Assembly: GCA_022509165.1 (NCBI GenBank)
Contig: JAFLTT010000001.1
Location: 62,001-126,000 of the forward strand
Origin: Muribaculaceae bacterium
Lineage (GTDB): Bacteria; Bacteroidota; Bacteroidia; Bacteroidales; Muribaculaceae
Reading direction: 5' to 3'
DNA length: 64,000 nucleotides
Below the pieces are notes generated by a model that saw only the letters and a list, made by a program, of their open reading frames with translations, searched no databases and was not told the DNA's origin. The position numbers were made by a program, and so were the translations under genes. Positions 40,558 through 51,274 of the stretch are shown here, in pieces (the first letter of the stretch is position 1; each line of letters opens with the position of its first letter).

Positions 40558-42633
40558 TTATTTCATCCGTTTGAGGATATTGTAAGAGGGTATTACCCCC
40601 AGTTCACCCGCTTTTGAAAGGTCGGAAAAAGCCTGGTTTTTGTTGCCGGAATTCAGATAGGCGAGACCTCGGTTGAAATAGGCTTCTCCAAATTCAGGGT
40701 CAATCCTTATTGCTTCTGAATAAGCCTGCATGGCCGAGGTAAAATCACCGGCCTCATAATATATGTTGCCTTTGTTGAACCATGCAAAAACTACCCTGGG
40801 ATTGAGCGACAAAACTTTGTCGAAATCCGACATGGCATCCTGCAGGAGCGAGGTATAGGCAGTGCGGTCGAGAAAAGCATCCTCTTCATTGTTGGAAAGA
40901 TTCCGCTGTTCATTCACAGTCGGGAAATATCTTGCATTGGCATATCGTGCATATCCGCGGGCCATATAAGCCACGGTAAACTGCGGGTTTGCAGCGATGG
41001 CCTTATCGAGATTGCTTATGGCAAGGGGATAGTTTTTGAGCATCGTTTCCACCACACCCAGCAACAGATAGTCGGCAGGTCGCAGACCGGTCTCAGAAGC
41101 CTGTTCCAGACGCGATGAGATTTCGAAAAGTTCGTTCATCATATTGCCGTAGTCTGATGAATTCAGACCGGCACTCAGATATAGCGGATAATTCAGTATC
41201 CTCATCCTGTTGAGGTCATCCAGGTCGCGGAAATAATTCGAGAGTGATTTAAGTGATTCTCCCGGTGCCACGAGCGTAAGTGCGTAGGAGGGCTCCATTT
41301 CCACATTCACGTTGCGGTCTTGTACCCGACCCTTGATTTTCTCATTGTATGTGAGATTCTGGTCTACAGCCTGAGAGATGGTGACAAGATGATTGAATCT
41401 TTCCATCACTTCGGTTTCACTTTCCTCCTCCATGCGGCCGTCAGCTTTCACGGAATGAGTTTCGGAAGCCGCGATTGCGGGACGATCAAGCGGATTCTTT
41501 TCAGGATCATGCACGTAGTTGGCAACCAGTTCCTCACCCTTGCGGATATTGGCTGCAGCCTGCCGGAAATTACCTAAATTCCTTTCCGCTTCGGCTATGG
41601 CATAGTAGATAGGGTAAAATCTCGGATGCTTGCTCTCTATAGTCCGGAAATCGGCTATCGCTTCCTGGTTTTTGCCCTCTTCGAGCCGAATCAATCCGCG
41701 GTTGAAACGGGCATGCACATTATCCGGATTAAGGCGGAGCACCTGGGTCATGTCGTCATCCGCTTTGGAAAGGTCTTTCACTTCATATCTCAAAAGACCA
41801 CGGTTGAAGTAAGCCGCACTATTGTTGGGATCAAGTTCGATGGCATAATTGTAATCGCTCATGGCTCCGAAGAAGTCGTCGGAATTATATCGGACGAAAG
41901 CCCGGTTTATATAAAGGTCGGGCACCTCGGGACGCAATCTGATGGCTGCATCGATTGCTGAGGCTGCATTGGGCCAGTCTTTACGTTTCCAGAATATTTC
42001 AGCCTTCATCAGATAGGGATTGATCTGGGCTTTAGATATGGAAAGTGCCTTTTCTATATCATCGAGGGCAGCCACAGTGTCATTTCTTTCGAGCCGGAGA
42101 CGTGCCCGTGCCGTGTAACCGTCGTCGTATCGAGGGTATTGCCTGAGAAGAGTGTTGAGGGTGGAATCTGCGCCTTCATATTCTTTGAGTTCAGTCTGAG
42201 CCACGGCTTTATAGAACAGGAAATTCTTGTCGATAGGATTGTAGGTGAGACCTATGTTGTAATCCTCGATGGCAAGTGAATCCTTTCCTTGCAATTGCCT
42301 GGCAAATCCCCGAAGTTTGTAAGCTTCGGTCTTAAACTTATTGTTTTCTATGGCGATGGTACAGTCTGCTTCGGCACCCGCATAGTCGTCAAGATTAAGT
42401 TTTGCGAGAGCACGGAAAAAATAAGGGTCGGCAAGATATGGTTTCGCTTTTATGGCCTGATTGAAATATTGAATAGCAAGCATGTAATCATCCATAGAAA
42501 GCACATTGCGGCCTATAGTGAGCACTTGCTCGGCATTTATCTGTGCTTGAAGTGAGGCCGGAGAAATGAGACTGAAGACTCCTAAGGAAAAGTATGTGAT
42601 TATTCTGAAAATTTTCCGGATTGTATTTCCCAT
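40558..42633 (-). CDS. Large TPR-repeat exported protein
   Basis: A 691-residue protein with an N-terminal signal peptide (IITYFSLGVFSLISPASLQAQ, residues about 11-31 by position) and at least eleven tetratricopeptide repeats. Examples are DPYFFRALAKLNLDDYAGA, SAAYFNRGLLRYEVKDLSKA and GEAYFNRGLAYLNSGNKNQA. A non-TPR stretch at about residues 370-480 separates two repeat blocks. TPR arrays mediate protein-protein contact; the location is periplasmic or outer membrane. A TAATTTTG box lies only 4 nt before its ATG (42638-42645), suggesting a leaderless transcript. It is co-transcribed with prmA. Partner unknown. Confidence 0.85.
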   Translation of the reverse strand: MGNTIRKIFRIITYFSLGVFSLISPASLQAQINAEQVLTIGRNVLSMDDYMLAIQYFNQAIKAKPYLADPYFFRALAKLNLDDYAGAEADCTIAIENNKFKTEAYKLRGFARQLQGKDSLAIEDYNIGLTYNPIDKNFLFYKAVAQTELKEYEGADSTLNTLLRQYPRYDDGYTARARLRLERNDTVAALDDIEKALSISKAQINPYLMKAEIFWKRKDWPNAASAIDAAIRLRPEVPDLYINRAFVRYNSDDFFGAMSDYNYAIELDPNNSAAYFNRGLLRYEVKDLSKADDDMTQVLRLNPDNVHARFNRGLIRLEEGKNQEAIADFRTIESKHPRFYPIYYAIAEAERNLGNFRQAAANIRKGEELVANYVHDPEKNPLDRPAIAASETHSVKADGRMEEESETEVMERFNHLVTISQAVDQNLTYNEKIKGRVQDRNVNVEMEPSYALTLVAPGESLKSLSNYFRDLDDLNRMRILNYPLYLSAGLNSSDYGNMMNELFEISSRLEQASETGLRPADYLLLGVVETMLKNYPLAISNLDKAIAANPQFTVAYMARGYARYANARYFPTVNEQRNLSNNEEDAFLDRTAYTSLLQDAMSDFDKVLSLNPRVVFAWFNKGNIYYEAGDFTSAMQAYSEAIRIDPEFGEAYFNRGLAYLNSGNKNQAFSDLSKAGELGVIPSYNILKRMK

Positions 42634-42637
42634 AATG

Positions 42638-42645
42638 CAAAATTA
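42638..42645 (-). promoter_or_regulatory. -7 element abutting the TPR gene start
   Basis: TAATTTTG on the minus strand ends 4 nt before the ATG, so transcription should begin at or next to the start codon. No clear TTTG at -33. Confidence 0.4.
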
Positions 42646-42723
42646 CAACCTTTTTCCCAATTAGACCATGAAGGATAAGCATTGTAAAAAGTAGAAATAA
42701 AAAAATATGATTAAAAATGAAAA

Positions 42724-42751
42724 GGGTATGCCTGAAAATTTCGGCACACCC
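42724..42751 (-). terminator. Terminator of the thrS-infC-rpmI-rplT operon
   Basis: GGGTGTGCC and GGCATACCC (minus strand) pair with one mismatch around a 10-nt loop, followed by TTTTC, 33 nt after the rplT stop. Confidence 0.75.
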
Positions 42752-42783
42752 ATTTCTTTAGGAAGTTATTCTATTGGAAAGTT

Positions 42784-43131
42784 TTATTTCTTCACCTGGT
42801 CAACGATAGCCTTGAAAGCAGTGGGATTGTTCATGGCGAGGTCGGCGAGCACCTTGCGGTTGATTTCAATGCCGGCCTTGTGAATGAGACCCATGAGCTG
42901 AGAATATGAAAGGCCTTCCATGCGTGCTGCAGCGTTGATACGCTGGATCCAGAGAGCGCGGAAATTGCGTTTCTTTTGCTTACGGTCGCGGTATGCATAG
43001 GTGAGACCTTTTTCCCAAGTATTCTTGGCAACTGTCCACACGTTTTTACGGCTGCCATAATAGCCGCGAGTGAGTTTCAATATTTTCTTTCTCTTTGCCC
43101 TTGAGGCAACGTGATTTACTGATCTTGGCAT
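42784..43131 (-). CDS. rplT: 50S ribosomal protein L20
   Basis: A 115-residue basic protein with the full L20 sequence pattern: [20 protein letters not shown] at the N-terminus, the GYYGSRKN turn, [12 protein letters not shown], and the C-terminal [13 protein letters not shown]. It binds 23S rRNA early in 50S assembly and in many bacteria represses its own operon. It is last in thrS-infC-rpmI-rplT. The 114-nt spacer before it is structured (see 43147-43224). Confidence 0.98.
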   Translation of the reverse strand: MPRSVNHVASRAKRKKILKLTRGYYGSRKNVWTVAKNTWEKGLTYAYRDRKQKKRNFRALWIQRINAAARMEGLSYSQLMGLIHKAGIEINRKVLADLAMNNPTAFKAIVDQVKK

Positions 43132-43146
43132 TTCTTTAATTTTTTT

Positions 43147-43224
43147 GGATTACAGCGGCGTTTAACAATGCTCTTTTCGGCTGTAAATCCGGTTAATGAT
43201 TAAGTTTATGCGATTAAAAATCGC
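43147..43224 (-). promoter_or_regulatory. Structured rpmI-rplT spacer (candidate L20-type control element)
   Basis: Two hairpins: GGATTTACAGC (43180-43190) with GCTGTAATCC (43147-43156), and GCGATT/AATCGC at 43210-43224. Their position directly before rplT is compatible with autoregulation by L20, but no L20-site consensus was checked. Confidence 0.4.
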
Positions 43225-43245
43225 GAAATCAGAGGAAAATTGTTA

Positions 43246-43443
43246 TCACCTGAGATTAAGAAGGTCGCGTACCTGCTTTGAGTTTGCCCCGGCCACGAGT
43301 GTGGTGTGGTCAAGGTTTCTTTTACGTTTTTTCGACTTCTTAGTGAGGATGTGGCTATGATAAGCGTGTTTCCTTTTGATTTTCCCTGTGCCGGTGAGCG
43401 CGAAGCGCTTCTTAGACGCGGCATTGGTCTTTACCTTTGGCAT
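43246..43443 (-). CDS. rpmI: 50S ribosomal protein L35
   Basis: A 65-residue, very basic protein starting [20 protein letters not shown], the classic L35 N-terminus, then [21 protein letters not shown] place the start at this Met (43443), because an upstream in-frame ATG would add 11 residues absent from the family. It is a component of the 50S subunit and lies between infC and rplT, as in most bacteria. Confidence 0.97.
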   Translation of the reverse strand: MPKVKTNAASKKRFALTGTGKIKRKHAYHSHILTKKSKKRKRNLDHTTLVAGANSKQVRDLLNLR

Positions 43444-43513
43444 TTTGTTGAAAAAATTTAGTTGTTTAATATTCACCTCGGCACAGAGTGCCTACGGTCT
43501 ACTTGATTTTTTA

Positions 43514-44251
43514 TCAGTCTTCGTCGTTTTCCTCCGGATCTACATCCGCTATTTCCACCTGAGGAGCAGCCGGACGCGGTGCCGGGCCTTCTTTCGGTTT
43601 CTTATCGGCTTTCGGAGTTTCCTTTTTCTGCGTGGCCTTAATCGGAGAGATCATGATTGTCATTCTCTTTCCTTCGAGCACCGGCATCATTTCCACTTTT
43701 CCATACTCTTCGAGGTCGTTGGCAAAGCGAAGCAGAAGCACTTCTCCCTGTTCCTTGAATAGGATTGAACGGCCACGGAAGAATACGTAAGCTTTCACTT
43801 TCGAGCCCTCTTTGAGGAAGCCGATAGCGTGCTTGAGCTTGAAGTTATAGTCGTGGTCATCGGTCTGCGGTCCGAACCGTATTTCCTTCACCACAACCTT
43901 AGCAGCCTTCTGCTTCTGTTCTTTCTGACGCTTTCTCTGCTGATACAGGAATTTCTGGTAATCGAGCACACGGCACACCGGAGGTGCGGCATTCGGAGAA
44001 ATCTCGATAAGGTCTAATTCTTGGTCTCTTGCAATTCTAAGGGCTTTGTCGATTGGATACACACCCTGCTCCACGTTATCGCCGACTAATCGCACTTCAC
44101 GTGCCGTAATCCATTCATTTACGCGGTAAGCGTCTTTGCCATTCCGGTCGTTGCCTCGCTTCTGACGGTCGCCGGCTTCAGGTGCTCCGGGGCGGTTGTT
44201 ATATGGTGGGGTGGGTCGTTTGGGACCCGAAAATTGTGGTTTTTTTTCCAT
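43514..44251 (-). CDS. infC: Translation initiation factor IF-3
   Basis: A 245-residue IF-3. Core signature: [52 protein letters not shown] (quoted by position, residues about 45-97), then the lysine-rich linker [13 protein letters not shown] and C-domain [20 protein letters not shown]. It has a 45-residue Pro/Arg/Gly-rich N-terminal extension and a Glu/Pro/Lys tail of 35 residues, both common in Bacteroidota. The start is an ordinary ATG here, not AUU. It lies 33 nt after thrS. Confidence 0.97.
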   Translation of the reverse strand: MEKKPQFSGPKRPTPPYNNRPGAPEAGDRQKRGNDRNGKDAYRVNEWITAREVRLVGDNVEQGVYPIDKALRIARDQELDLIEISPNAAPPVCRVLDYQKFLYQQRKRQKEQKQKAAKVVVKEIRFGPQTDDHDYNFKLKHAIGFLKEGSKVKAYVFFRGRSILFKEQGEVLLLRFANDLEEYGKVEMMPVLEGKRMTIMISPIKATQKKETPKADKKPKEGPAPRPAAPQVEIADVDPEENDED

Positions 44252-44284
44252 TAAGTCCTTGTTCTTGCGTATATTTTTTTAGAG

Positions 44285-46219
44285 TTAACCAATCATTTCT
44301 TTAATTTCTGCATTCAATTGTTCGGCAAAGTTAATGATTTTCATCGTACCTTTATCGCCTTCGCCCTGTTTTCTTACAGAAACTTCATCATTTTGTGCCT
44401 CTTTTTCACCCACAATGAGCAAATATGGCACTTTTTTAAGTTCATTATCGCGAATTTTCTTACCGATCTTCTCATTTCTGTCGTCAACGAAAGCTCGGAT
44501 TCCCTGTTCATCCAGTTCGGCCACCACTTTATTTGCATACTCGTTGAATTTCTCTGAAATGGGGAGCACTGCCACCTGCTCCGGAATCAGCCAGAGTGGT
44601 AATTTGCCGGCGGTGTGTTCCAGAAGAACGGCCACGAAGCGTTCCATGGATCCGAACGGAGCCCTGTGTATCATTACTGGACGATGCTTCTGGTTATCGT
44701 TGCCGGTGAATTCAAGGTCGAATCTTTCAGGCAGGTTATAGTCTACCTGTATCGTGCCTAACTGCCATCGGCGTCCGATCGCATCCTTCACCATGAAATC
44801 AAGTTTCGGACCATAGAAGGCTGCTTCTCCTTCCACCTGTTTTGCCTTCAGTCCCTTTTCTTCGCAAGCCTCGATGATGGCTTTCTGAGCCTTTTCCCAG
44901 TTTTCATCGCTACCTATATATTTTTCACGGTTATTGGGATCACGCAGAGAAATCTGAGCCTCGAAGTCTTTGAAATCCAGAGCCTTGAAGATATAAAGGA
45001 TGATATCCATCACCTTGAGGAATTCACCTTTGATCTGGTCGGGAGTGCAGAAGATATGGGCATCATCCTGAGTGAAGCCTCTTACACGGGTAAGACCGTG
45101 GAGTTCACCGCTCTGTTCATATCTGTAGACAGTACCGAATTCAGCAAGACGCAGCGGAAGGTCGCGGTAACTTCTTGGACTTGACTTATAAATCTCACAG
45201 TGGTGAGGGCAGTTCATCGGCTTGAGCATATACTCTTCTCCCTCTTCCGGCGTCTTGATAGGCTGGAAGGAGTCTTTGCCATATTTAGCCCAGTGACCTG
45301 AAGTGACGTATAAGTTTTTATTACCGATATGCGGGGTGATTACCTGAAGGTAACCGGCTTTTTTCTGGATTTTACGGAGGAATTGTTCGAGTCTGTCACG
45401 CAATGCGGCACCTTTGGGAAGCCATAGAGGAAGACCCTGGCCCACAGTCTGTGAGAATGTGAAGAGTTCCATCTCTTTGCCAAGTTTGCGGTGGTCGCGC
45501 TTCTTGGCCTCTTCGAGCAGGGCAAGGTATTCATCAAGCATTTTCTTCTTTGGGAAGGTGATGCCGTATACACGAGTGAGCTGGTCTCTCTTATCATCAC
45601 CTCTCCAGTAAGCTCCTGCCAGTGACATTACTTTCACGGCTTTAATGGGCGCCATGTTCGGAAGGTGAGGACCGCGGCACAGGTCGGTGAAACCACCCTG
45701 GGAATAAGTAGTGATGGTGCCGTCGGCCAGTTCGCTGATAAGTTCGCATTTGTATTTCTCGCCCCTGTCGCCAAACATCTTCAGGGCATCTTGCTTGGAG
45801 ATATCGCTACGCACTATATCCTGCTTACGCGACACGATTTCCATCATTTTCTTTTCGATCTTATCGAAATCATCGGATGTGATTTTATTATCACCCGGAT
45901 CGATGTCGTAATAGAAACCGTTTTCCACAGCCGGACCGATACCGAATTTCACGCCCGGGTAAAGTTCCTGAAGTGCTTCTGCGAGCAGGTGGGCTGAAGA
46001 ATGCCAGAAAGCGTGTTTTCCTTCTTCATCTTCCCATTTGAAAAGCTGTATGGAGGCGTCTTCATTGATAGGACGGGAGGTATCCCATTCCTGACCGTTG
46101 ACTTTCGCTGCCAGTACATCGGCCGCGAAACGAGGACTTATGCTTTCCGCCACTTGCAGCGGGGTAACTCCATTTTCATATTCCCGAATACTGCCGTCGG
46201 GAAAAGTGATTTTTATCAT
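44285..46219 (-). CDS. thrS: Threonyl-tRNA synthetase
   Basis: A 644-residue class II synthetase. The TGS domain is at 1-60, the second editing-type domain at about 65-225 ([11 protein letters not shown] with the HxxxH zinc/editing motif and CRGPH), the catalytic core at about 245-530 ([12 protein letters not shown], the [21 protein letters not shown] motif 2 by position, and motif 3 [11 protein letters not shown]), and the anticodon-binding domain at the C-terminus. It is first in the thrS-infC-rpmI-rplT operon and has a strong promoter at 46257-46287. Confidence 0.98.
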   Translation of the reverse strand: MIKITFPDGSIREYENGVTPLQVAESISPRFAADVLAAKVNGQEWDTSRPINEDASIQLFKWEDEEGKHAFWHSSAHLLAEALQELYPGVKFGIGPAVENGFYYDIDPGDNKITSDDFDKIEKKMMEIVSRKQDIVRSDISKQDALKMFGDRGEKYKCELISELADGTITTYSQGGFTDLCRGPHLPNMAPIKAVKVMSLAGAYWRGDDKRDQLTRVYGITFPKKKMLDEYLALLEEAKKRDHRKLGKEMELFTFSQTVGQGLPLWLPKGAALRDRLEQFLRKIQKKAGYLQVITPHIGNKNLYVTSGHWAKYGKDSFQPIKTPEEGEEYMLKPMNCPHHCEIYKSSPRSYRDLPLRLAEFGTVYRYEQSGELHGLTRVRGFTQDDAHIFCTPDQIKGEFLKVMDIILYIFKALDFKDFEAQISLRDPNNREKYIGSDENWEKAQKAIIEACEEKGLKAKQVEGEAAFYGPKLDFMVKDAIGRRWQLGTIQVDYNLPERFDLEFTGNDNQKHRPVMIHRAPFGSMERFVAVLLEHTAGKLPLWLIPEQVAVLPISEKFNEYANKVVAELDEQGIRAFVDDRNEKIGKKIRDNELKKVPYLLIVGEKEAQNDEVSVRKQGEGDKGTMKIINFAEQLNAEIKEMIG

Positions 46220-46256
46220 TGAACCTTTAATTTATTTCTTTGAGATAAACAACTTG

Positions 46257-46287
46257 CAAAGTTACGGAATTTTACTCTTTTATCAAA
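46257..46287 (-). promoter_or_regulatory. Promoter of the thrS operon
   Basis: On the minus strand TTTG (46284-46287), a 19-nt spacer and TAACTTTG (46257-46264), 38 nt before the thrS ATG. No T-box-like leader fits in that distance. Confidence 0.8.
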
Positions 46288-46298
46288 CGGCAAAAGTT

Positions 46299-46364
46299 GA
46301 GCCAAAAAGTGCCAAAAAAGATGAGCCAAAAAAGATGAGCCAAAAAAGATGAGCCAAAAAAAAG
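46299..46364. repeat. 14-bp tandem repeat between the cupin terminator and the thrS promoter
   Basis: GAGCCAAAAAAGAT repeats with a 14-bp period at 46323, 46337 and 46351, with degenerate units before. The 276-nt gap between thrS and the cupin gene otherwise holds only the promoter and the terminator. Confidence 0.8.
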
Positions 46365-46393
46365 AGGGAGCCGGAAAAATTCCAACTCCCTCT
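46356..46393 (-). terminator. Terminator of the cupin gene
   Basis: AGAGGGAG (46363-46370) and CTCCCTCT (46386-46393) form the stem, extended by GGAA/TTCC inside; on the minus strand a run of T follows at 46356-46362. Confidence 0.8.
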
Positions 46394-46495
46394 GGCATGA
46401 AGAATCAGGACCATCTGTCCTTAGTGATACGAATGTATCTTTTCAGATTAACATCCGCTTTTAGTTATGGATCAAAAATTCTCTGTGTGAGAAAT

Positions 46496-46819
46496 TTATT
46501 TTACTTTGATAAGCATGATCTTGGAGTCTTTCTTAGCCTCTACGCTGTGAGCTACATCAGCTCCCATCAAAAGAAATTCTCCGGCCTTAATTGTATGAGC
46601 CTTATCGATCATGGTGAATTCTATCTCTCCTTCGCAAACGGTCACCATTACTTCAAAAGGAGCAGTGTGAGTGTCGAGTTTCTGACCCTCTTTCATGGCC
46701 AAAACACATACTCCGCCACATTCTGTCTCAAAAATCTGAAGAAAGTCTACCTTCTCAGAATTATACTTCACAATGTCGCATGCATTATGAACTTCGCCGA
46801 ATTTAAAATTAGTTTTCAT
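46496..46819 (-). CDS. Small cupin-domain protein
   Basis: A 107-residue single-domain cupin. Motif 1 is around LDTHTAPFEVMVTVCEGEIEF, where the usual two His are reduced to one HT.PFE, and motif 2 around GEFLLMGADVAHSVEA with the conserved His. Such proteins bind a metal or small molecule in a beta-barrel; the function is not predictable. It is monocistronic, with a strong terminator downstream; no close partner genes. Confidence 0.85.
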   Translation of the reverse strand: MKTNFKFGEVHNACDIVKYNSEKVDFLQIFETECGGVCVLAMKEGQKLDTHTAPFEVMVTVCEGEIEFTMIDKAHTIKAGEFLLMGADVAHSVEAKKDSKIMLIKVK

Positions 46820-46901
46820 AATTATTGTTTTTTAGTTGTTTTCCCTTTTCTATATAACATTTCAGGGTATGAATGGTTGGTAAGGAACCGCACAAAAAAT
46901 A

Positions 46902-46928
46902 AGAAGCATATCAGAAAAATATGCTTCT
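46902..46928 (-). terminator. Terminator of guaA and the purine cluster
   Basis: A 10-bp perfect stem AGAAGCATAT/ATATGCTTCT with a 7-nt loop, followed on the minus strand by TATTTTTTG, 24 nt after the guaA stop. Confidence 0.85.
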
Positions 46929-46951
46929 CATTTTATTATCGCAAATATCTA

Positions 46952-48478
46952 TTATTCCCACTCGATGGTGGCAGGTGGTTTTGAAGAAATATCGTAAACG
47001 ACCCTGTTAACTCCATGCACTTTGTTGATAATCTCATTGCTTGTTTCAGCCAGGAAATCATAGGGGAGATGTACCCAGTCAGCAGTCATTCCGTCGGTGG
47101 AAATCACAGCCCTGAGAGCAACGCAATTTTCGTAAGTACGTTCATCGCCCATCACACCTACGCTCTGCACCGGCAGAAGCATGACTCCGGCCTGCCATAC
47201 CTGGTCGTATAGCCCGGCTTTACGCAGGTTCGAAATGAAGATATTATCAGCCTCCTGGAGCACCCTTACCTTTTCGGGGGTGACTTCTCCAAGTATGCGA
47301 ATTCCAAGCCCGGGACCGGGGAAAGGATGGCGTCCCAAAAGTTTCGGATCCATATCCATGGCTTTACCTACACGGCGCACCTCATCTTTGAATAACAGGC
47401 GTAGAGGCTCAACTATGCTAAGATGCATCTCCTTCGGCAAGCCTCCTACATTGTGGTGACTCTTGATGGTAGCGGAGGGACCTTTTACAGAACAACTTTC
47501 AATCACATCGGGATAGATGGTGCCTTGTGCCAGCCATTTTGCATCTTTTATTTTCTTGGCCTCGGCATTGAATACCTCTACGAAGTCCCGGCCAATAATC
47601 TTTCTTTTTTGTTCAGGATCGGTGACTCCTTTAAGATCGTTGTAGAACTTTTCAGAAGCGTCAACGCCAATCACATTCAGTCCCATACCTTTATAAGAGT
47701 CAAGCACGTCGTTAAACTCATTTTTGCGAAGCAGTCCGTTGTTCACAAAAATACAGGTAAGCTGGTTGCCGATAGCCTTATTAAGAAGCATGGCTGCGAC
47801 TGAAGAATCCACACCTCCCGACAGACCGAGGATAACACGGTCATTGCCGATTTTTTCCTTGAGTTCCTTTACGGTTGTCTCGATAAATGAATCGGGACTC
47901 CAGGTTCCGGAGCATCCGCATATGCCATATACGAAATTAGCGAGCAAATCTTTACCGGCAACAGAATGATAAACTTCAGGGTGGAACTGGATCCCCCAGG
48001 TTTTTTCATTTTTTATATGATATGCTGCAGCCTTTACATTTTCGGTAGACCCTATTATCTTATAACTCTCAGGTAGACTTGTGATTGTATCTCCATGCGA
48101 CATCCATACCTGAGTGGGGGAAGGGATGTTGATCATGAGAGGATCTTCGGGAGCCACCACTGTGAGCATGGCTCGTCCATACTCTCTGGAAGGGGCGCTC
48201 TCTACTTCTCCACCACCAAGCACAGCCAGCAACTGGGCACCGTAGCAGACACCTAACAAAGGCATTTTCCCTTTTATTTGAGAGAGGTCCGGCATCGGGG
48301 CATCTACATCCCTTACCGATGCAGGTGAACCTGAAAGAATCACACCCTTTATATCGGCATCAAGTGCCGGAATCTTATTGAAAGGATGTATCTCGCAATA
48401 TACATTAAGTTCCCTTACTCTTCTGGCAATCAGTTGAGTGTATTGTGAACCGAAATCTAAAATAAGAATCTTTTCCAT
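46952..48478 (-). CDS. guaA: GMP synthase (glutamine-hydrolysing)
   Basis: A 508-residue enzyme converting XMP to GMP with ATP and glutamine. The glutaminase domain is at the N-terminus ([18 protein letters not shown], nucleophile Cys in [16 protein letters not shown] for the His/Glu of the triad), the ATP-pyrophosphatase domain follows ([17 protein letters not shown]-loop), and the C-terminal dimerisation domain ends [14 protein letters not shown] place the start at 48478, one base after the guaB stop; the longer frame from 48544 would run through guaB. Last gene of the purine cluster. Confidence 0.98.
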   Translation of the reverse strand: MEKILILDFGSQYTQLIARRVRELNVYCEIHPFNKIPALDADIKGVILSGSPASVRDVDAPMPDLSQIKGKMPLLGVCYGAQLLAVLGGGEVESAPSREYGRAMLTVVAPEDPLMINIPSPTQVWMSHGDTITSLPESYKIIGSTENVKAAAYHIKNEKTWGIQFHPEVYHSVAGKDLLANFVYGICGCSGTWSPDSFIETTVKELKEKIGNDRVILGLSGGVDSSVAAMLLNKAIGNQLTCIFVNNGLLRKNEFNDVLDSYKGMGLNVIGVDASEKFYNDLKGVTDPEQKRKIIGRDFVEVFNAEAKKIKDAKWLAQGTIYPDVIESCSVKGPSATIKSHHNVGGLPKEMHLSIVEPLRLLFKDEVRRVGKAMDMDPKLLGRHPFPGPGLGIRILGEVTPEKVRVLQEADNIFISNLRKAGLYDQVWQAGVMLLPVQSVGVMGDERTYENCVALRAVISTDGMTADWVHLPYDFLAETSNEIINKVHGVNRVVYDISSKPPATIEWE

Positions 48479-48479
48479 A

Positions 48480-49952
48480 TCAGTCACCTCTTGAGTAATT
48501 TGGTGCCTCCTTGGTGATGGTGACATCGTGAGGGTGATTTTCAATTACTCCGGCAGATGTAATCCTCACAAACTTAGCATCGTGCAGAGCATTGATATCC
48601 TTGGCACCACAGTATCCCATACCGGATCTCAATCCACCAAGAAGTTGATAAATAGTTTCTGAAAGAGTACCCTTATACGGTACACGGGCCACTATACCTT
48701 CGGGTACGAATTTGCTTGAGTCGTTGGTCCCGCTTTGGAAGTAACGGTCTTTTGAACCGGCTTCCATAGCCTCGATGGAGCCCATGCCACGGTAGGCTTT
48801 GAATTTACGTCCGTTGTAGATGATGGTTTCTCCGGGTGATTCCTCGGTACCGGCGAGCATGGATCCCATCATGACACAATCTGCTCCTGCGGCGATGGCT
48901 TTAACCACGTCGCCTGAATATCTGAGACCGCCGTCACCTATCACCGGTATGCCATGAGTCTTGGCCACTTTAGCACAGTTGAAGATAGCGGTAAGTTGCG
49001 GTACACCTACACCTGCCACTATACGGGTAGTACATATAGAGCCCGGGCCGATACCTACTTTTATGCCATCGGCTCCATTAGCAATCAGATAATCTGCTGC
49101 CTCTGATGTGGCGATATTTCCCACAAGCACATCAATATCTTTAAAATTTGCTTTTACTGCCCGCAAGGTGTTCACCACATTTGCAGAATGGCCATGTGCG
49201 GTGTCTATCACCACAGCATCCACACCGGCTTTTACGAGGGCTTCAACACGATTCAGAGTATCTGCTGTAACCCCGACACCGCCGGCAACTCTGAGTCGGC
49301 CTTTGGAATCCTTACATGCCTGAGGATAATCTTTAATCTTGGTGATATCGCGGTATGTAATAAGGCCCACGAGTTTGTTGTCTTTGTCAACAACAGGCAA
49401 TTTTTCAATCTTGTGTTTTAGGAGAATTTCAGATGCTTCCGAGAGATTGGGATTTGTAGTAGTGACAATATTATCTTTAGTCATTACCTCTGAAATAGGT
49501 AGACTTTCATTGGTCTGAAACCGAAGGTCGCGGTTTGTCACAATGCCTACAAGACGTTTTGAATCATCCACTACCGGTATGCCACCGATATGATTTTCCT
49601 GCATCATCCGCAGAGCGTCACCCACTGTCTGAGACGGGGTGATTACCACGGGGTCGAAAATCATTCCGCTTTCAGCACGTTTCACCTTCCTTACCTGGAG
49701 TGCCTGGTTTTCGATAGACATGTTCTTATGAATCACGCCAATACCACCCTGACGAGCGATGGCTATTGCCATCGAAGCTTCGGTGACGGTGTCCATGGCT
49801 GCTGAAACGATCGGAATATTCAAGGTGATATTTTTTGAAAACCTTGTCTTGATGTCTACCATATTAGGCGTTACATCCGAGTAAGCCGGCACCAGCAGGA
49901 CATCGTCGAAGGTCATTCCTTCTTCGTTTATTTTTTCTGATAGGAAACTCAT
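48480..49952 (-). CDS. guaB: IMP dehydrogenase
   Basis: A 490-residue enzyme oxidising IMP to XMP with NAD+. The TIM barrel is interrupted at about 95-205 by two CBS domains ([39 protein letters not shown], by position). The active-site loop [18 protein letters not shown] carries the catalytic Cys, and MGYCGAKDI is the flap. It is directly coupled to guaA, so the whole GMP branch is co-expressed. Confidence 0.98.
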   Translation of the reverse strand: MSFLSEKINEEGMTFDDVLLVPAYSDVTPNMVDIKTRFSKNITLNIPIVSAAMDTVTEASMAIAIARQGGIGVIHKNMSIENQALQVRKVKRAESGMIFDPVVITPSQTVGDALRMMQENHIGGIPVVDDSKRLVGIVTNRDLRFQTNESLPISEVMTKDNIVTTTNPNLSEASEILLKHKIEKLPVVDKDNKLVGLITYRDITKIKDYPQACKDSKGRLRVAGGVGVTADTLNRVEALVKAGVDAVVIDTAHGHSANVVNTLRAVKANFKDIDVLVGNIATSEAADYLIANGADGIKVGIGPGSICTTRIVAGVGVPQLTAIFNCAKVAKTHGIPVIGDGGLRYSGDVVKAIAAGADCVMMGSMLAGTEESPGETIIYNGRKFKAYRGMGSIEAMEAGSKDRYFQSGTNDSSKFVPEGIVARVPYKGTLSETIYQLLGGLRSGMGYCGAKDINALHDAKFVRITSAGVIENHPHDVTITKEAPNYSRGD

Positions 49953-49976
49953 AATTTTATTTTTTGAGGTTGGAGG

Positions 49977-51272
49977 TCAGAATTCTTTGAGTCTGTCGGC
50001 AATCAGTATTGTCTGTGAACGGTCGGGTCCCACAGAAATAACACCTACCGGCACACCGGTGATCTCTTCAATTTTCTTTACATAATTCTTGGCATTTTCC
50101 GGCAAATCATCCCAGGTTTTCATCCCGGAGATATCCTCATGCCAGCCGGGGAGTTCCAGGTACACGGGTTTACATCTGGAAAGGCGCGAGATAGTGGATG
50201 GGGGAGTGTCTATAATTTTACCATCCAGCTCATAATGAGTGCAAATCTTCACCGTATCCATTCCGGAGAGCACATCGAAAAGCATAAGTGCCCAGTGAGA
50301 AATGCCGGCCAACTGGCTTGTGTATCTTGCTACCACTCCGTCAAACCAGCCAATACGGCGCGGACGGCCGGTGACAGTGCCGTATTCATGTCCTCTTTCT
50401 CGGATTTCGTGGGCCAGGTCTCCGTGTAATTCAGTAGGGAAGGGACCTTCACCAACTCTGGTGCAATAAGCCTTTGCCACACCCAGAACTTCGTCGATCC
50501 ATTGAGGAGCAATCCCGGCTCCCACAGGTACACTCGCCGCCGAAGGGGTAGAGGAAGTGACAAAAGGATATGTGCCATGATCGATGCACAGCATCATGCC
50601 TTGGGCACCTTCGAAAAGAATTTTCTTGTCTTCTTCTCTCAAAGCCTTATTGATGATAGCTGAAGTATCCACAATTCTGGGGCCAAGAATGTTGGCTAAT
50701 TCCATGAACCGGTCGTAAACTTTTCTGAAATCATAAACCGGCAGACCCAGCATTTCAAGTTCTTTATTCTTGATAACCAGAGCATCATTAAGGCGCTCGG
50801 CAAAATAGTCCGGTTCCAGCAAGTCGCCCATTCTGAGACCGGAGCGGCTGTATTTGTCACAATAAGCCGGTCCGATACCTTTCTGTGTAGTGCCGATCAG
50901 TTTTTTTCCTTTACCGGCTTCGTAGGCGCCATCGAGATCAGCATGCCATGGCATCACCATGGCCGCACGGTCGGAAATATAAAGTTGGAAATTGGTAATT
51001 CCCTGGTCGCGCAATTTTTGAAGTTCCAGCACCACAGATTCAGGATTTACCACCATGCCGTTGCCCATGATGTTTACGGTATCAGGATTGAATATGCCTG
51101 ATGGAATGCTCTGCAGAGAATACTTTTTCCCGTTGAACATCACACTGTGGCCGGCATTGTTACCTCCCTGATAACGTACTACCATATCGGCTCGACATGC
51201 GAAATAATCAGTGATTTTTCCCTTGCCTTCGTCACCCCATTGGGAACCAATCACAACTATTCTTTGAGACAT
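49977..51272 (-). CDS. purA: Adenylosuccinate synthetase
   Basis: A 431-residue GTP-dependent enzyme joining IMP and aspartate, the first step of the AMP branch. The N-terminal P-loop-like GSQWGDEGKGKITD, the IMP-binding GNNAGHSV, QKGIGPAYCDK, and the C-terminal GVISVGPDRSQTI are present. Length is normal. It starts 2 nt after the purB stop, indicating tight coupling. Confidence 0.98.
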   Translation of the reverse strand: MSQRIVVIGSQWGDEGKGKITDYFACRADMVVRYQGGNNAGHSVMFNGKKYSLQSIPSGIFNPDTVNIMGNGMVVNPESVVLELQKLRDQGITNFQLYISDRAAMVMPWHADLDGAYEAGKGKKLIGTTQKGIGPAYCDKYSRSGLRMGDLLEPDYFAERLNDALVIKNKELEMLGLPVYDFRKVYDRFMELANILGPRIVDTSAIINKALREEDKKILFEGAQGMMLCIDHGTYPFVTSSTPSAASVPVGAGIAPQWIDEVLGVAKAYCTRVGEGPFPTELHGDLAHEIRERGHEYGTVTGRPRRIGWFDGVVARYTSQLAGISHWALMLFDVLSGMDTVKICTHYELDGKIIDTPPSTISRLSRCKPVYLELPGWHEDISGMKTWDDLPENAKNYVKKIEEITGVPVGVISVGPDRSQTILIADRLKEF

Positions 51273-51274
51273 TA

